A DNA stretch of 64,000 nt from Chryseobacterium sp. S0630 (GTDB lineage Bacteria > Bacteroidota > Bacteroidia > Flavobacteriales > Weeksellaceae): the NCBI RefSeq assembly GCF_024158915.1, contig NZ_JAMZGF010000013.1, positions 36,449 through 100,448 of the forward strand, in the 5' to 3' direction. Position 1 is the first letter of the stretch. Each line of letters starts with the position of its first letter. This document shows, one piece after another, positions 17,597-26,914 of this stretch. The position numbers were made by a program, and so were the translations under genes. The notes below the pieces were generated by a model, which searched no databases, had not been told where the DNA came from, and saw nothing but the letters and a program-made list of their open reading frames with translations.

Positions 17597-19006
17597 CTAT
17601 TTCCAGCCACCGCCTAATGAACGGTACAGTCCGACAATAGCATTCAACTGTAAGGTTTTAATCGTTGCTAAGTCTAATTCACCTTGCAACAAATTACCTT
17701 GTGCCGTGATGACTTCTAGGTAATTTGCCATTCCACTTTTAAATAATAACTCAGCATTTTTTGAAGCTTGTTGTAATGTCTGAACACGTTTTTCAGCAAT
17801 TGAATATTCTTCCTTCAGCTTTTCAATTTTTATCAATTCATCTGAAACTTCTCCAACTGCATTCAAAACAGCTTGACGGAAATGGATCACTACTTTTTCT
17901 CTATCGATTTTTGCCAGTTCAACATTAGTCTTCAACTCACCTCTTTGAAAAATCGGCTGCGTAATTCCACCCGCAACCATTCCAAATAGTGATGCAGGAA
18001 TATTAAACCAATTGCTTGCCTTAAAAGAGTTGATTCCTCCACTTGCGGAAATTGTCAGCGAAGGATATAAATTCGCTGTAGCAATTCCGACTTTTGCATT
18101 AGCAACATTTAAGGCAAATTCTGCACTTTTAATGTCAGGTCTGAAGCTTAGCATTTGTGATGGAAAACCTGTATTTAAATTTTCCGGAATTATCATTTTG
18201 TCCAAACTGCTCTTTCTATTTATAGCCTTTGGTAAAGTTCCAATTAAAACACTTAACGCATTTTCCTGTAAAGTAATTTGCTGTTCTAGTTTTGGGATAA
18301 GCTTTTCTGCATTCAGTTTTTGAGCCTGAGTCTGCTGAACTGCCAAAGAAGTCACCTGGCCGGAATTAAACTGTAAATTGACAATTTTCAATGTGTTTTC
18401 ATTAAGTTCTAAATTCTTTTTGGCAATCTCCAACTGCTCATCAAGCATCAACAGGTTATAATAACCTTGTGCAATATTCGCTACTAATCTTGTCTGGATT
18501 GCCTTTTTTGCTTCTTCAGTTTGTAGAAAACTTGCTAAAGCACCTGCTTTTCTATTTCTGATTTTACCCCAAATATCAGCTTCCCAGAGTACACCAACTC
18601 CTGCATTGTAATCCTCAATATGATTGGTTCCCATAAACTGGCTTAAAGTAAAACCGTTCATACTGTTATCAGAGGGTCGGTTTGAACTGGCAGAAACTAA
18701 CGCTTTTACTTCCGGTAAATTGCCTAATTTAGACTGTTTGTACAATAATTCTGCAGCATCAATATTTTTCAAAGCAATCTGCATATCATGATTTTTTATC
18801 AAAGCGGTATCAATCAGATTTTGAACCGTTTCATCTTTAATAAAATCTTTAAACGGAACAGAACCAATATTTACTGAGTCTTGCTGAACAGCATCTGTTC
18901 TGAATGATTTCGGTGCCACATCAGGCAATGAAATATCTTTTGAAACGGCGCATCCAACGAGGAATGCACACATTTTCAATATTATAATTAAATTAAATCG
19001 TTTCAT
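17597..19006 (-). CDS. TolC/OprM-like outer membrane efflux lipoprotein
   Basis: The start at 19006 gives 469 residues beginning MKRFNLIIILKMCAFLVGC, a lipoprotein signal with the lipobox cysteine in LVGC. A 32-residue upstream extension is rejected because it would overlap the permease gene, which ends at 19014. The body has the two repeated outer-membrane-efflux halves, with the typical ADIWGKIRNRKAGALASF and SGGINSFKASNW plus long helices carrying A/Q-rich heptads. It is the last gene of the OYE-tetR-MFP-RND-OMF operon and forms the outer channel of the pump. Confidence 0.93.
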   Translation of the reverse strand: MKRFNLIIILKMCAFLVGCAVSKDISLPDVAPKSFRTDAVQQDSVNIGSVPFKDFIKDETVQNLIDTALIKNHDMQIALKNIDAAELLYKQSKLGNLPEVKALVSASSNRPSDNSMNGFTLSQFMGTNHIEDYNAGVGVLWEADIWGKIRNRKAGALASFLQTEEAKKAIQTRLVANIAQGYYNLLMLDEQLEIAKKNLELNENTLKIVNLQFNSGQVTSLAVQQTQAQKLNAEKLIPKLEQQITLQENALSVLIGTLPKAINRKSSLDKMIIPENLNTGFPSQMLSFRPDIKSAEFALNVANAKVGIATANLYPSLTISASGGINSFKASNWFNIPASLFGMVAGGITQPIFQRGELKTNVELAKIDREKVVIHFRQAVLNAVGEVSDELIKIEKLKEEYSIAEKRVQTLQQASKNAELLFKSGMANYLEVITAQGNLLQGELDLATIKTLQLNAIVGLYRSLGGGWK

Positions 19007-19013
19007 ATAATTT

Positions 19014-22000
19014 TTATTTAACAGGTTCTTCAACCACATCATCATATTCATCTTCCTGAGAATTTTGAGATAATTTTTCCTGTAAAAAACGGAAAACAAC
19101 AAATAACACAGGAATAATCAACAATCCTAAAACTACTCCCGAAATCATTCCCCCAGCAGCTCCAATACTGATGGAATGGTTCCCCTGAGCCGATGGACCT
19201 GTCGCATACATCATGGGAATTAAACCCACAACAAAAGCCAGTGAGGTCATAATAATCGGTCGAAGTCTTAGTTTTGCGGCTTCGATCGCGGCTTCAGTTA
19301 AAGATTTTCCTGCTTTTCTTTTCTGTACGGCAAATTCTACAATCAGAATAGCATTTTTAGCCAATAATCCAATCAACATCACCAACGCAACCTGAATGTA
19401 AATGCTGTTGGCAATTCCCGTTAAACCAATCGCCGCAAATACTCCGAAAACCCCAACAGGAATGGAAAGCATTACTGCTAAAGGAAGAATATAGCTTTCA
19501 TATTGTGCTGCCAAAAGGAAATACACAAACACCATACACAGAATAAAAATAATGGTCGATTGTCCGCCGGAAGCAATTTCTTCTCTTGTCTGACCCGAAA
19601 ATTCGTAGCTGTAACCTGTTGGTAATTGTTTCTCCGCAACTTCCTTCACTGCATTAATAGCTGCACCGGAGCTGTAACCCGCTTTCGGAATCGCATTGAC
19701 AGAAATTGAATTAAACATATTATATCTTGAAACAGTTTCGGAGCCATATATCCTGCTTAATTTCACTAAAGTATTAATCGGAACCATCTCTCCATTTTTG
19801 TTTTTCACAAAAACCCTGTCGATTGCAGATGGATCGGCTCGGTCCTGAACATCGGCCTGGACAACCACTCTGTAATATTTACCGAAACGGTTGAAATCTG
19901 AAGCCTGTGCGCTTCCAAAATAAACCTGCATTGTTTCCAGAATATCTTTTACACTTACGCCCAACTGGTCTGCTTTATCGTCGTCAATATCCAGTTGTAA
20001 CTGAGGGTAATCTGCATTGAAACTTGTAAATGCGACTTCAATTTCAGGGCGTTTGATTAATTCTTTAATAAACTCCTGAGAAATACCGCTGAATTTATCC
20101 AGATTTCCTCCACTTTTGTCCTGTAAAACGATATCTAATGCTTCCACGTTACTGAAACCCGGAACCGTCGGAAAACTGAAAACAAAGAAATTTCCGCCGT
20201 TGATCGTTCCCAGTTGACTGCGGATCTCATCCATCAATTTATCGATGTTTTTGAAATCACCACGTTCTTTATTCGCTTTTAATTGAACATAAATAATCCC
20301 TTTTGTGGGGCTCATTGAGTTGGTAAGAGCATCGAACCCTGAAATAGCCGTTACAAATCGGGTGGCTTCCAAGGCTTTCATTTTTGTTTCGGCAACTTTC
20401 ATCACTTTTTGGGTACCATCTAATGTAGTTCCAGATGGTGTATTGACTGCAATGGCAACAAAATTCTGATCTTCTGTAGGAATAAATCCGGAAGGTATTG
20501 ATCTTACCATTAAAACAGTGGCTAATGAGATCAAAGCTAAACCTCCTAAACTTAACCATTTATGACGAATTAAAAACTTCAATCCACCTACATAACGTTT
20601 GGTCAGAGCATTAAAACTGCTGTTAAATCCGATAAAGAATTTTTCTTTAAAACTCTTTTTGGCAAGAGCTTTATGTTCTTCATTCTGAACAGGATGAACA
20701 CCTTTTAAAAACAAAGCCGCCAATGCAGGACTTAATGTTAATGCATTAATGGCTGAAATGACAATCGCAATCGCCATTGTAAAGGCAAACTGACGATAGA
20801 AAAGACCTGTAGATCCTTCCATAGAACCAACCGGGAGGAAAACAGCAGCCATCACCAAAGTAATCGAGATGATTGCTCCTGAAATCTCATGCATTGCTGC
20901 GTGTGTCGCTTTTTTAGGTTTCAAATTTTCGTGTTCCATTTTAGCGTGAACGGCTTCGACGACGACAATGGCATCATCCACAACAATTCCGATAGCTAAA
21001 ATCAGAGCAAATAAGGTTAATAAATTAATGGAAAAACCGAACAGCTGCATAAAGAAAAACGTTCCTAAAAGCGCAACAGGTACGGCAATCGCCGGAATCA
21101 ACGTTGACCTGAAATCCTGCAAAAACAGATACACAACAATAAACACCAGGATAAAAGCTTCGATCAAAGTACTTTTTACCTGGTCGATGGATTGGTCTAA
21201 AGCTCTTTTTGTACTAAAGAAAATCTCGTGTTTTATACCTTTTGGAAAACTTTTCGAAGCTTTATCCATTGCTTCTTTTATGGCAATCTGTGTCTCGTTT
21301 GAATTGGCTCCCGACAATTGTAAAATACCAAGAACAACTCCTTTTTTACCACTTAATCGTGTTAAACTATTATAGGAAAAAGAGCCCAACTCTACTTTCG
21401 CTACATCTTTCAAACGAAGGACAGACCCATCGGAATTTGATCTTATGACAATATTCTCATATTGGTCAGGTTTTGTCAATTTTCCTTTATATTTAATCAC
21501 ATATTCGAAAACCTCTTTACTGTGCTGTCCAAATTTTCCCGGTGCAGCCTCAAGACTTTTATCCTGAATCGCCTTCATCACTTCGCTCGTCGATACTTTG
21601 TAACTACTCATTTTGGAAGGATTTAACCAGACTCTCATTGAGTAATCTTTTTGTCCACCATATAAACTTGCAGAACCGACACCCGGAATACGTTTAAGTT
21701 CTGGAAGAATATTAATTTCAGCGTAATTTCCTACGAAAGTCTGGTCGTATTTAGATTCATCTTCAGTATATAAACCAATCCCCATCATAAAGGTCACGTG
21801 TTGTTTTGAAGTGGTGATTCCCTGTTGAACCACTTCAGCCGGCAAACGACTCAACGCCTGTGAGACACGATTTTGTACATTGATCGCGGCTTGATCGGGA
21901 TCTGTTCCGAGTTTAAAATAAACAGAGATTGATAGCGTCCCGTCATTACTTGCCGTAGAGCTCATATAAGTCATATCCTCTACACCATTAATCGATTCTT

Positions 22001-22196
22001 CCAATGAAGGAGCAACTGAACGGAGAACGGTTTCCGCGTTGGCTCCAGGATATAGGGCACTGACCATTACAGAAGGAGGTGCAATATCCGGAAATTGCTG
22101 TACCGGTAGTTTTATAAGACTTATGACTCCCATTATCACCATTATGACGGAAATAACAGTTGCCAAAACAGGTCTTTTTATAAATATTTTGAACAT
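19014..22196 (-). CDS. RND efflux permease of the AcrB/HAE1 type
   Basis: The 1060-aa protein has the full length and two-fold repeat of hydrophobe/amphiphile RND pumps. It starts MFKIFIKRPVLATVISVIMV. The proton-relay helix of the first half reads LALILAIGIVVDDAIVVVEA, where the paired aspartates are visible. The second half has VALVMLIGLLAKNAILIVEFA. Large periplasmic loops follow TM1 and TM7. It exports hydrophobic drugs or toxic compounds from the inner membrane and periplasm, coupled to proton entry. It lies between the adaptor gene (10 bp upstream) and the outer membrane factor gene. Confidence 0.96.
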   Translation of the reverse strand: MFKIFIKRPVLATVISVIMVIMGVISLIKLPVQQFPDIAPPSVMVSALYPGANAETVLRSVAPSLEESINGVEDMTYMSSTASNDGTLSISVYFKLGTDPDQAAINVQNRVSQALSRLPAEVVQQGITTSKQHVTFMMGIGLYTEDESKYDQTFVGNYAEINILPELKRIPGVGSASLYGGQKDYSMRVWLNPSKMSSYKVSTSEVMKAIQDKSLEAAPGKFGQHSKEVFEYVIKYKGKLTKPDQYENIVIRSNSDGSVLRLKDVAKVELGSFSYNSLTRLSGKKGVVLGILQLSGANSNETQIAIKEAMDKASKSFPKGIKHEIFFSTKRALDQSIDQVKSTLIEAFILVFIVVYLFLQDFRSTLIPAIAVPVALLGTFFFMQLFGFSINLLTLFALILAIGIVVDDAIVVVEAVHAKMEHENLKPKKATHAAMHEISGAIISITLVMAAVFLPVGSMEGSTGLFYRQFAFTMAIAIVISAINALTLSPALAALFLKGVHPVQNEEHKALAKKSFKEKFFIGFNSSFNALTKRYVGGLKFLIRHKWLSLGGLALISLATVLMVRSIPSGFIPTEDQNFVAIAVNTPSGTTLDGTQKVMKVAETKMKALEATRFVTAISGFDALTNSMSPTKGIIYVQLKANKERGDFKNIDKLMDEIRSQLGTINGGNFFVFSFPTVPGFSNVEALDIVLQDKSGGNLDKFSGISQEFIKELIKRPEIEVAFTSFNADYPQLQLDIDDDKADQLGVSVKDILETMQVYFGSAQASDFNRFGKYYRVVVQADVQDRADPSAIDRVFVKNKNGEMVPINTLVKLSRIYGSETVSRYNMFNSISVNAIPKAGYSSGAAINAVKEVAEKQLPTGYSYEFSGQTREEIASGGQSTIIFILCMVFVYFLLAAQYESYILPLAVMLSIPVGVFGVFAAIGLTGIANSIYIQVALVMLIGLLAKNAILIVEFAVQKRKAGKSLTEAAIEAAKLRLRPIIMTSLAFVVGLIPMMYATGPSAQGNHSISIGAAGGMISGVVLGLLIIPVLFVVFRFLQEKLSQNSQEDEYDDVVEEPVK

Positions 22197-22205
22197 TTTT
22201 AAAAC

Positions 22206-23399
22206 TTATTTTTTATTATTTAATTGAGCAATACGTGTTGTTTTCTGTGGATTAATGACTTGGCCTTCCTGTAATCTGTCGAGACCGCTCAATACAATTT
22301 GGTCACCCTGATTTAAGCCTTGTTTAATAAGATAATTTGTCCCGCTTTTTCCGACAACATCAAGAGGTGTTTTGGTAACTTTGTTACTTTTATCGACCAA
22401 AAAAACAAAGACTTTATCCTGCATTTCCACAGTTGCAGATTGCGGAACCAGAATGGCATTATTATGATTCAATCCTAAACGAAGTTTACCCGTATTTCCT
22501 GAGCGTAAGTTTCCGTTCGGATTCGGAAAACTTGCTCTGAAAGTAATGGCACCGGTGTTTTTATCAAACTGACCGTTTATCATATCAACTTTACCTTTGA
22601 TAGGATAGACTGAATTATCACTTAATACCAATTCAACAAACGGTAGGTTTTTGATTCTTTCAGCGGGAGTTTTTCCTTCGTAATTCGTATTGAAAACAGT
22701 AAAATCTTTTTCAGCCAAAGCAAAGTAAACATGCACATCTCTGATATCTGAAAGCTGCGTTAAAGCTTCCTGGTCTGCTGGAGAAACCAGACTTCCCTGT
22801 TTTTTAGGAATCAAACCGATATATCCACTCACCGGCGCCTTTACATTCGTATATCCTAAATTAATCTGTGCTGAAGCAACGCTTGCTCTGGCCTGTTCTG
22901 CGTTAGCCTGTGCAATTTTGTAAGCTGTTTTGGCTGTTTTCAATTGAAAATCTGCAACCACTTTATTTTGAACCAATGGTGTTAATTTGTCGATTTCCAA
23001 TTTGGCATTTAAAATAGCTGCCTCAGATGCGTGAAGATTAGCTTTGGCATTATTTAAAGCTTCAATAAAGGGCTGGGAATTAATTTGAAACAAAGTCTGA
23101 CCCGCAGAAACGTAAGCCCCTTCGTTGACTAAAACTCTCTGGATATATCCGCTTACCTGTGGACGGATTTCTACATCAACCGAACCCTGGACTGAAGCCG
23201 GATATTCTACAAAGGTAGTTTCTGAGCTCTCTGAAACGCTTCCCACCGGAACATTTGGTGGTGCATCTGCTGTTGTTTTCTCTGATTTATTTTCACAGCT
23301 TACAAGAATTGCAGCCGTAAAAACTACAATCAAAAAATGTCTCGCACTATTAAATTTCTTAATAATGTCTGATGGACTAAAATGATGAATTGCATTCAT
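22206..23399 (-). CDS. RND efflux periplasmic adaptor (membrane fusion protein)
   Basis: The 397-aa lipoprotein has a lipobox cysteine at LVSC near residue 35. The usual MFP order follows: the first lipoyl half VEIRPQVSGYIQRVLVNEG, a coiled-coil hairpin of about 80 residues (residues 110-185), the second lipoyl half NVKAPVSGYIGLIPKKQG, a beta barrel and a membrane-proximal domain with KVFVFLVDKSNKV. It links the inner pump to the outer channel. It is separated from tetR by 72 bp containing a perfect palindrome at 23442-23452. Confidence 0.95.
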   Translation of the reverse strand: MNAIHHFSPSDIIKKFNSARHFLIVVFTAAILVSCENKSEKTTADAPPNVPVGSVSESSETTFVEYPASVQGSVDVEIRPQVSGYIQRVLVNEGAYVSAGQTLFQINSQPFIEALNNAKANLHASEAAILNAKLEIDKLTPLVQNKVVADFQLKTAKTAYKIAQANAEQARASVASAQINLGYTNVKAPVSGYIGLIPKKQGSLVSPADQEALTQLSDIRDVHVYFALAEKDFTVFNTNYEGKTPAERIKNLPFVELVLSDNSVYPIKGKVDMINGQFDKNTGAITFRASFPNPNGNLRSGNTGKLRLGLNHNNAILVPQSATVEMQDKVFVFLVDKSNKVTKTPLDVVGKSGTNYLIKQGLNQGDQIVLSGLDRLQEGQVINPQKTTRIAQLNNKK

Positions 23400-23441
23400 A
23401 AAATTTAAATTTGTAATGTTTTTTATTGTGGTTTAATTACC

Positions 23442-23452
23442 TAACAGTGTTA
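23442..23452. promoter_or_regulatory. Candidate TetR operator between tetR and the pump genes
   Basis: TAACAGTGTTA is an 11-bp palindrome with a single central base, in the 72-bp gap between the TetR gene and the adaptor gene. Palindromes at this place are typical operators of efflux-pump TetR repressors. Flanking bases (C on the left, AG on the right) extend the symmetry only weakly. Confidence 0.5.
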
Positions 23453-23471
23453 AGTTTTCGGACAAAATTTT

Positions 23472-24077
23472 TTATTTTTTAATCGATTTTGTAATACTTT
23501 GAATAGCATCTCGTAGAATCTGCCTGTTGAGGTCATAACTGATTCTTCCGTTCAGATGAATTAAATTAATAGAGATTAAGCCATGAATCATAGACCAATA
23601 GGTGTAATATTTTATGCGGACCCGTTCTTCTGAAACATCTTTCTCATTAAAATAAAGTTTAATGATATCACTCAAAATATCGTACAAATTTTCAACCTCC
23701 GGCATTGCACATTCGCTTGTGAAACAGACCATATCAACACCGTACATCAACCGATACAATTCCTTATGCGTAAAAGCGAAATCCCAATAGGCGATCCACA
23801 TTGCCTCGAGTTTATCCTCTGCATTTTCATTTTTATTTCGAGCTTCAATGATTACTTTTGTTAGGATGGCATATCCTCTTTTGGTTAATGCAAACAAAAT
23901 AGCTTCTTTGTTGACAAAATATTCGTAAATAAAAGGTGCTGTGTATTCAATCTGATCTGCAATTTTCCGCATACTTAATGCTTGCCAGCCTTCATTTTTG
24001 GCAATATTTAAAGCTGCTGCCAGAATCTTTTCTCTGGAATCATCTTTAAAGCGCTGAATTCTTTCTTTACTTCCCAT
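23472..24077 (-). CDS. TetR family transcriptional regulator
   Basis: The 201-aa protein has the N-terminal TetR HTH (REKILAAALNIAKNEGWQAL, then SMRKIADQIEYTAPFIYEYF) and a helical C-terminal ligand domain with a TetR_C-type end. It lies 12 bp after an OYE gene and 72 bp before an RND efflux operon on the same strand. This recalls the NemR-NemA arrangement of enterics, where a TetR-type repressor with redox-active cysteines controls an OYE. Here two cysteines are present in MVCFTSECAMPE, near residues 118-124, so electrophile sensing is possible but unproven. Confidence 0.92.
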   Translation of the reverse strand: MGSKERIQRFKDDSREKILAAALNIAKNEGWQALSMRKIADQIEYTAPFIYEYFVNKEAILFALTKRGYAILTKVIIEARNKNENAEDKLEAMWIAYWDFAFTHKELYRLMYGVDMVCFTSECAMPEVENLYDILSDIIKLYFNEKDVSEERVRIKYYTYWSMIHGLISINLIHLNGRISYDLNRQILRDAIQSITKSIKK

Positions 24078-24089
24078 TTTTATTGATAT

Positions 24090-25178
24090 TTAAATAGAAC
24101 CTCTGGTTACGAAAGTCTGCCATCCCCGCAAATGATTAATAAAACGCTCACTCAATCCCCGTTGACGAAGATATTCAGCTGGAACAGGTGTTTTGGGACT
24201 CTCATAAAATGGATTGGCTTTTACCTGAAGCGGAAAATCCCGCTGAAGAATTCCTGCCCTTGCAATCAGAACAAAATCGCTACCTTCATCCAATAATTCT
24301 ACGGCTCTTTGAGCGGTCATTATTTTTCCGGCAACACCAAGACGAACACCTTTTCGGGGAAGTTCCGTAAAGACACTCAGCATTGTTTTTCCTCTGAACT
24401 TTCCTTCCTGAACGATCTGTGCAGAATCCCATAACGCCAAATCCAGATAGTCAATCATTTCTTTATCCAGAATCTCAGCAGTGATTTCACGCAATTCTTC
24501 CAGAACCAAGCCGTAACGTTCAATCGACAAACGCCAACCGATTTGAAAATCAGGACCGCAGGCTTTTCGAATTCCTTCAATCACTTCAATCGTTAATCGG
24601 GCGCGGTTTTCTAAGCTTCCGCCATACTTATCGGTTCGGTCGTTTAAATAAGGCGACATAAATTCCGACAGAATCCAACCGAAAGCCCCGTGAACAGCAA
24701 CACCATTAAATCCTGCCCGTTCAGCTCTTTTTGCAGCGGCGATAAAACTATCTCGGATTCTTTCGACTTCTTCGGTAGAAATGGCATTAACACCCGGAAT
24801 AGTAAAACTTGAGGCAGGAGAAGGAATTCCTCCCAATAAAGGATTGGCGCGATGTCCTGCGTGATGCAGTTGTACTGCGGATAAAGCTCCGCCCTCACGA
24901 ATCGTTGCTGCCATTTGACTCAGACCCGGCAAATGGTCATCGCTAAAAATTCCCAATTGACGTGCAAAAGCGATACCTTCAGCTTCTACGTGGGTGGCAC
25001 AGGTCTGGATTAATGAATAACCTCCCTGCGAAAGTTGCTGCATCCAAAACTGGTCGTATTCAGATGCTTTACCATTAAATTCACTTTGTTGATTGGTTAA
25101 CGGAGCCAGCATAAAACGGTTTCTCATCGCAGGACCGTGCAACAAAGTGAGTGGTTTAAATAAATCAGAAACAGACAT
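24090..25178 (-). CDS. Old Yellow Enzyme family NADH:flavin oxidoreductase, second copy
   Basis: This 362-aa protein is a close paralogue of the one at 12749-13834. It shares PMRNRFMLAPLTNQQ-type start motifs, AVQLHHAGHRA, the HGAFGWILSEFMSP segment, NDRTDKYGG and the FVLIARAGILQRDF phosphate-binding end. It should reduce quinones, enones or nitro compounds with NAD(P)H. It is the first gene of an operon continuing into tetR and the RND pump. Upstream is a type B tandem operator with a perfect -7 element. Its operator type differs from that of the paralogue. Confidence 0.95.
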   Translation of the reverse strand: MSVSDLFKPLTLLHGPAMRNRFMLAPLTNQQSEFNGKASEYDQFWMQQLSQGGYSLIQTCATHVEAEGIAFARQLGIFSDDHLPGLSQMAATIREGGALSAVQLHHAGHRANPLLGGIPSPASSFTIPGVNAISTEEVERIRDSFIAAAKRAERAGFNGVAVHGAFGWILSEFMSPYLNDRTDKYGGSLENRARLTIEVIEGIRKACGPDFQIGWRLSIERYGLVLEELREITAEILDKEMIDYLDLALWDSAQIVQEGKFRGKTMLSVFTELPRKGVRLGVAGKIMTAQRAVELLDEGSDFVLIARAGILQRDFPLQVKANPFYESPKTPVPAEYLRQRGLSERFINHLRGWQTFVTRGSI

Positions 25179-25219
25179 ATCTAATTTTTTTTATTAATAT
25201 TATTGAGTTAAAAACAGAG

Positions 25220-25286
25220 CAAAATTAGCTTTGAGCGGTGAGAATTAATTTCATCAGAAGTTCAAAAAACATTCTGTAAAGTTCAA
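25220..25286 (-). promoter_or_regulatory. Type B tandem operator and promoter of the OYE-tetR-RND operon
   Basis: AGTTCA at 25259 and at 25280 are direct repeats with exactly 21-bp period. On the minus strand the perfect -7 element TAATTTTG follows at 25220-25227, starting 37 bp after the start of the nearer half site. The same arrangement with identical spacing precedes the DsbA-like gene and the quinone-reductase gene. Confidence 0.75.
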
Positions 25287-25408
25287 TTTTCAAATCACTT
25301 AATATCTGTTACAGAATGTTTTAAAGCCTAATTTTAAGCATAAGAAATCTTCACTCTGCAATTTTGCAAAGCTGATTTTTATTGAAAGAGTTTGGAAAAA
25401 GGATTATA

Positions 25409-26059
25409 TTAATCTTCTTTAATTGATAGATTATTATTCAGAATAAATAACAGTTCAAGAATTATTTTGGCGGTTGCTCCCCAAACTTTATAACCACTCA
25501 CTTCATAATAAGGTGTTGTCACCAAATCGCCGGGAATACTGATTTCACTGCAGCCGACAATACTTGGGTCTGAAAAATAATCCAGTTTTAATTCAAAAAT
25601 TTGCTGAACTTCACGGCAATCCTGAATAAAATCCGGTCGATACGGAAGATATCCGACCACAGGTAAAACATTGAAATCACTCGGACCAATATAAATTTCC
25701 GTTAATAATCCTAAAATCTTGACCTCATCAGGATTAATTCCGATTTCTTCTTGCGCTTCACGAAGTGCGGTTTGCACAAGATTTTCATCTGAAATTTCAA
25801 ATCTTCCTCCCGGAAAACCAATCTCATTGGAATGAAAACCATCGTAAGAATTTCTTAGAATCAAAGGAAAATAAACTTCATTATCGATTGGATATAAAAG
25901 AATCAGTACAGCACTTTTCCGAGTTTTCTCTGTAGGCTTTAAAGTCAGATATTTTGCAGAAAGAGCTTCCATTATTTGATGTGCTTTCTCTCCTGGAAGT
26001 TCTTTTCTAAGTTTTTTCTGAATCTTTCCAATTGATAGAGAAAAATTTTGCTTTTTCAT
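25409..26059 (-). CDS. NUDIX hydrolase, CoA pyrophosphatase-like
   Basis: The 216-aa protein carries a complete Nudix box. GGRFEISDENLVQTALREAQ leads into EEIGI, giving the GX5EX7REUXEEXGU pattern, and a Leu/Ile-rich strand FPLILRNSY precedes it. The segment IGFPGGRFE before the box is typical of the CoA-pyrophosphatase (NudL/YeaB) branch, which cleaves CoA and oxidised CoA derivatives. It has no clear operator of type A or B and lies between two type B genes on the same strand. Confidence 0.88.
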   Translation of the reverse strand: MKKQNFSLSIGKIQKKLRKELPGEKAHQIMEALSAKYLTLKPTEKTRKSAVLILLYPIDNEVYFPLILRNSYDGFHSNEIGFPGGRFEISDENLVQTALREAQEEIGINPDEVKILGLLTEIYIGPSDFNVLPVVGYLPYRPDFIQDCREVQQIFELKLDYFSDPSIVGCSEISIPGDLVTTPYYEVSGYKVWGATAKIILELLFILNNNLSIKED

Positions 26060-26129
26060 AATTTCAATTTTAACCGATTAAAAAAGTCGGCTAAATCCAC
26101 TATTAGTAGATAATAGCCGGCTCGTCATC

Positions 26130-26801
26130 TCAGAATCCACAGGAAACATCCGAACAGGATTCTCCGTTGGCAGATTTAGGGATGAACATTGTTGTCAAAC
26201 TTTCCTCAACAATTTCTTTTAAACTTTCAAAAGGCTGAAAACCGTGGGTAAGAATTTTAACTGCTCCATTTTCCAAAGTCAGTAAAGTTGGAAATCCTTT
26301 TACACCTAACTGTTTGCTGAATTGAAAGCCTTGGTTAGTTTTCAATTTCATCTCTTCCGAATGGTAACTTTCCAGAAAAACGTTCTTTTGAACTCCTATT
26401 TCTTGTGCTAGTTGTGCTAAAACCTCATCATTCGTAATGTCTTTTCCTTCCACATAGAATGCTTTCTGCATCAAACTCAAAAATTCGAAATCTTTCTTCG
26501 GTAAAAATCCTTGAACGACAAGTAATGCTCTGCTTGAAGGCTCTGTATCATAATGAAAGCTGTCAGAGACAAATTTCATCGAATGGTCGAAATACTGACC
26601 GCTGCGAAGGTTTACATTTCTCCAGTGATATTCAAGGAAATCTTTATACTCCTTAGTCACTTTTTGTTTGCTTCCAGGTGCAAAACCACCTGAAATAATT
26701 TGTAAATCAATATTTGGATAACTTTCTTTCAGTTTTTTCATCACCGGACTAAAACCGTAACACCACGAACACATCGGGTCTGTAAAATAATACAATTTCA
26801 T
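26130..26801 (-). CDS. DsbA family protein (FrnE/thioredoxin-like)
   Basis: The 223-aa cytoplasmic protein begins with the redox motif DPMCSWCYGFSP (CSWC at residues 11-14) and has the cis-proline loop GVKGFPTLLTLENG. There is no signal peptide, which suggests the FrnE-like branch rather than periplasmic DsbA. A second cysteine pair stands at the C-terminus (SCSDVSCGF), which could serve as an extra redox or metal site. The gene has its own type B operator, placing it in the same regulon as the second OYE and the quinone reductase. A role in thiol repair during electrophile stress is inferred. Confidence 0.88.
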   Translation of the reverse strand: MKLYYFTDPMCSWCYGFSPVMKKLKESYPNIDLQIISGGFAPGSKQKVTKEYKDFLEYHWRNVNLRSGQYFDHSMKFVSDSFHYDTEPSSRALLVVQGFLPKKDFEFLSLMQKAFYVEGKDITNDEVLAQLAQEIGVQKNVFLESYHSEEMKLKTNQGFQFSKQLGVKGFPTLLTLENGAVKILTHGFQPFESLKEIVEESLTTMFIPKSANGESCSDVSCGF

Positions 26802-26835
26802 AATTTTAAATTTTAATTGTTTTAAATTTCTTAGA

Positions 26836-26902
26836 CAAAGTTCGCTTTGTTTCGAATGAATTGATTTCTCAAAAAGTTCAAAAACTATCGTGAAAAGTTT
26901 AG
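26836..26902 (-). promoter_or_regulatory. Type B tandem operator and promoter of the DsbA-like gene
   Basis: AGTTCA at 26875 and AGTTTA at 26896 repeat the type B half site with 21-bp period. On the minus strand the -7 element is GAACTTTG (26836-26843), again beginning 37 bp after the start of the nearer half site. The 19 bp CAAAAACTATCGTGAAAAG inside the operator are identical to those of the 28612 site. Confidence 0.72.
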
Positions 26903-26914
26903 TGTTATTTTGTG

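Noticed and set aside
19007..19102. Upstream extension of the outer membrane efflux gene to 19102
   Set aside because: It would overlap the permease gene by about 90 bp, and the lipoprotein signal begins at the 19006 start.
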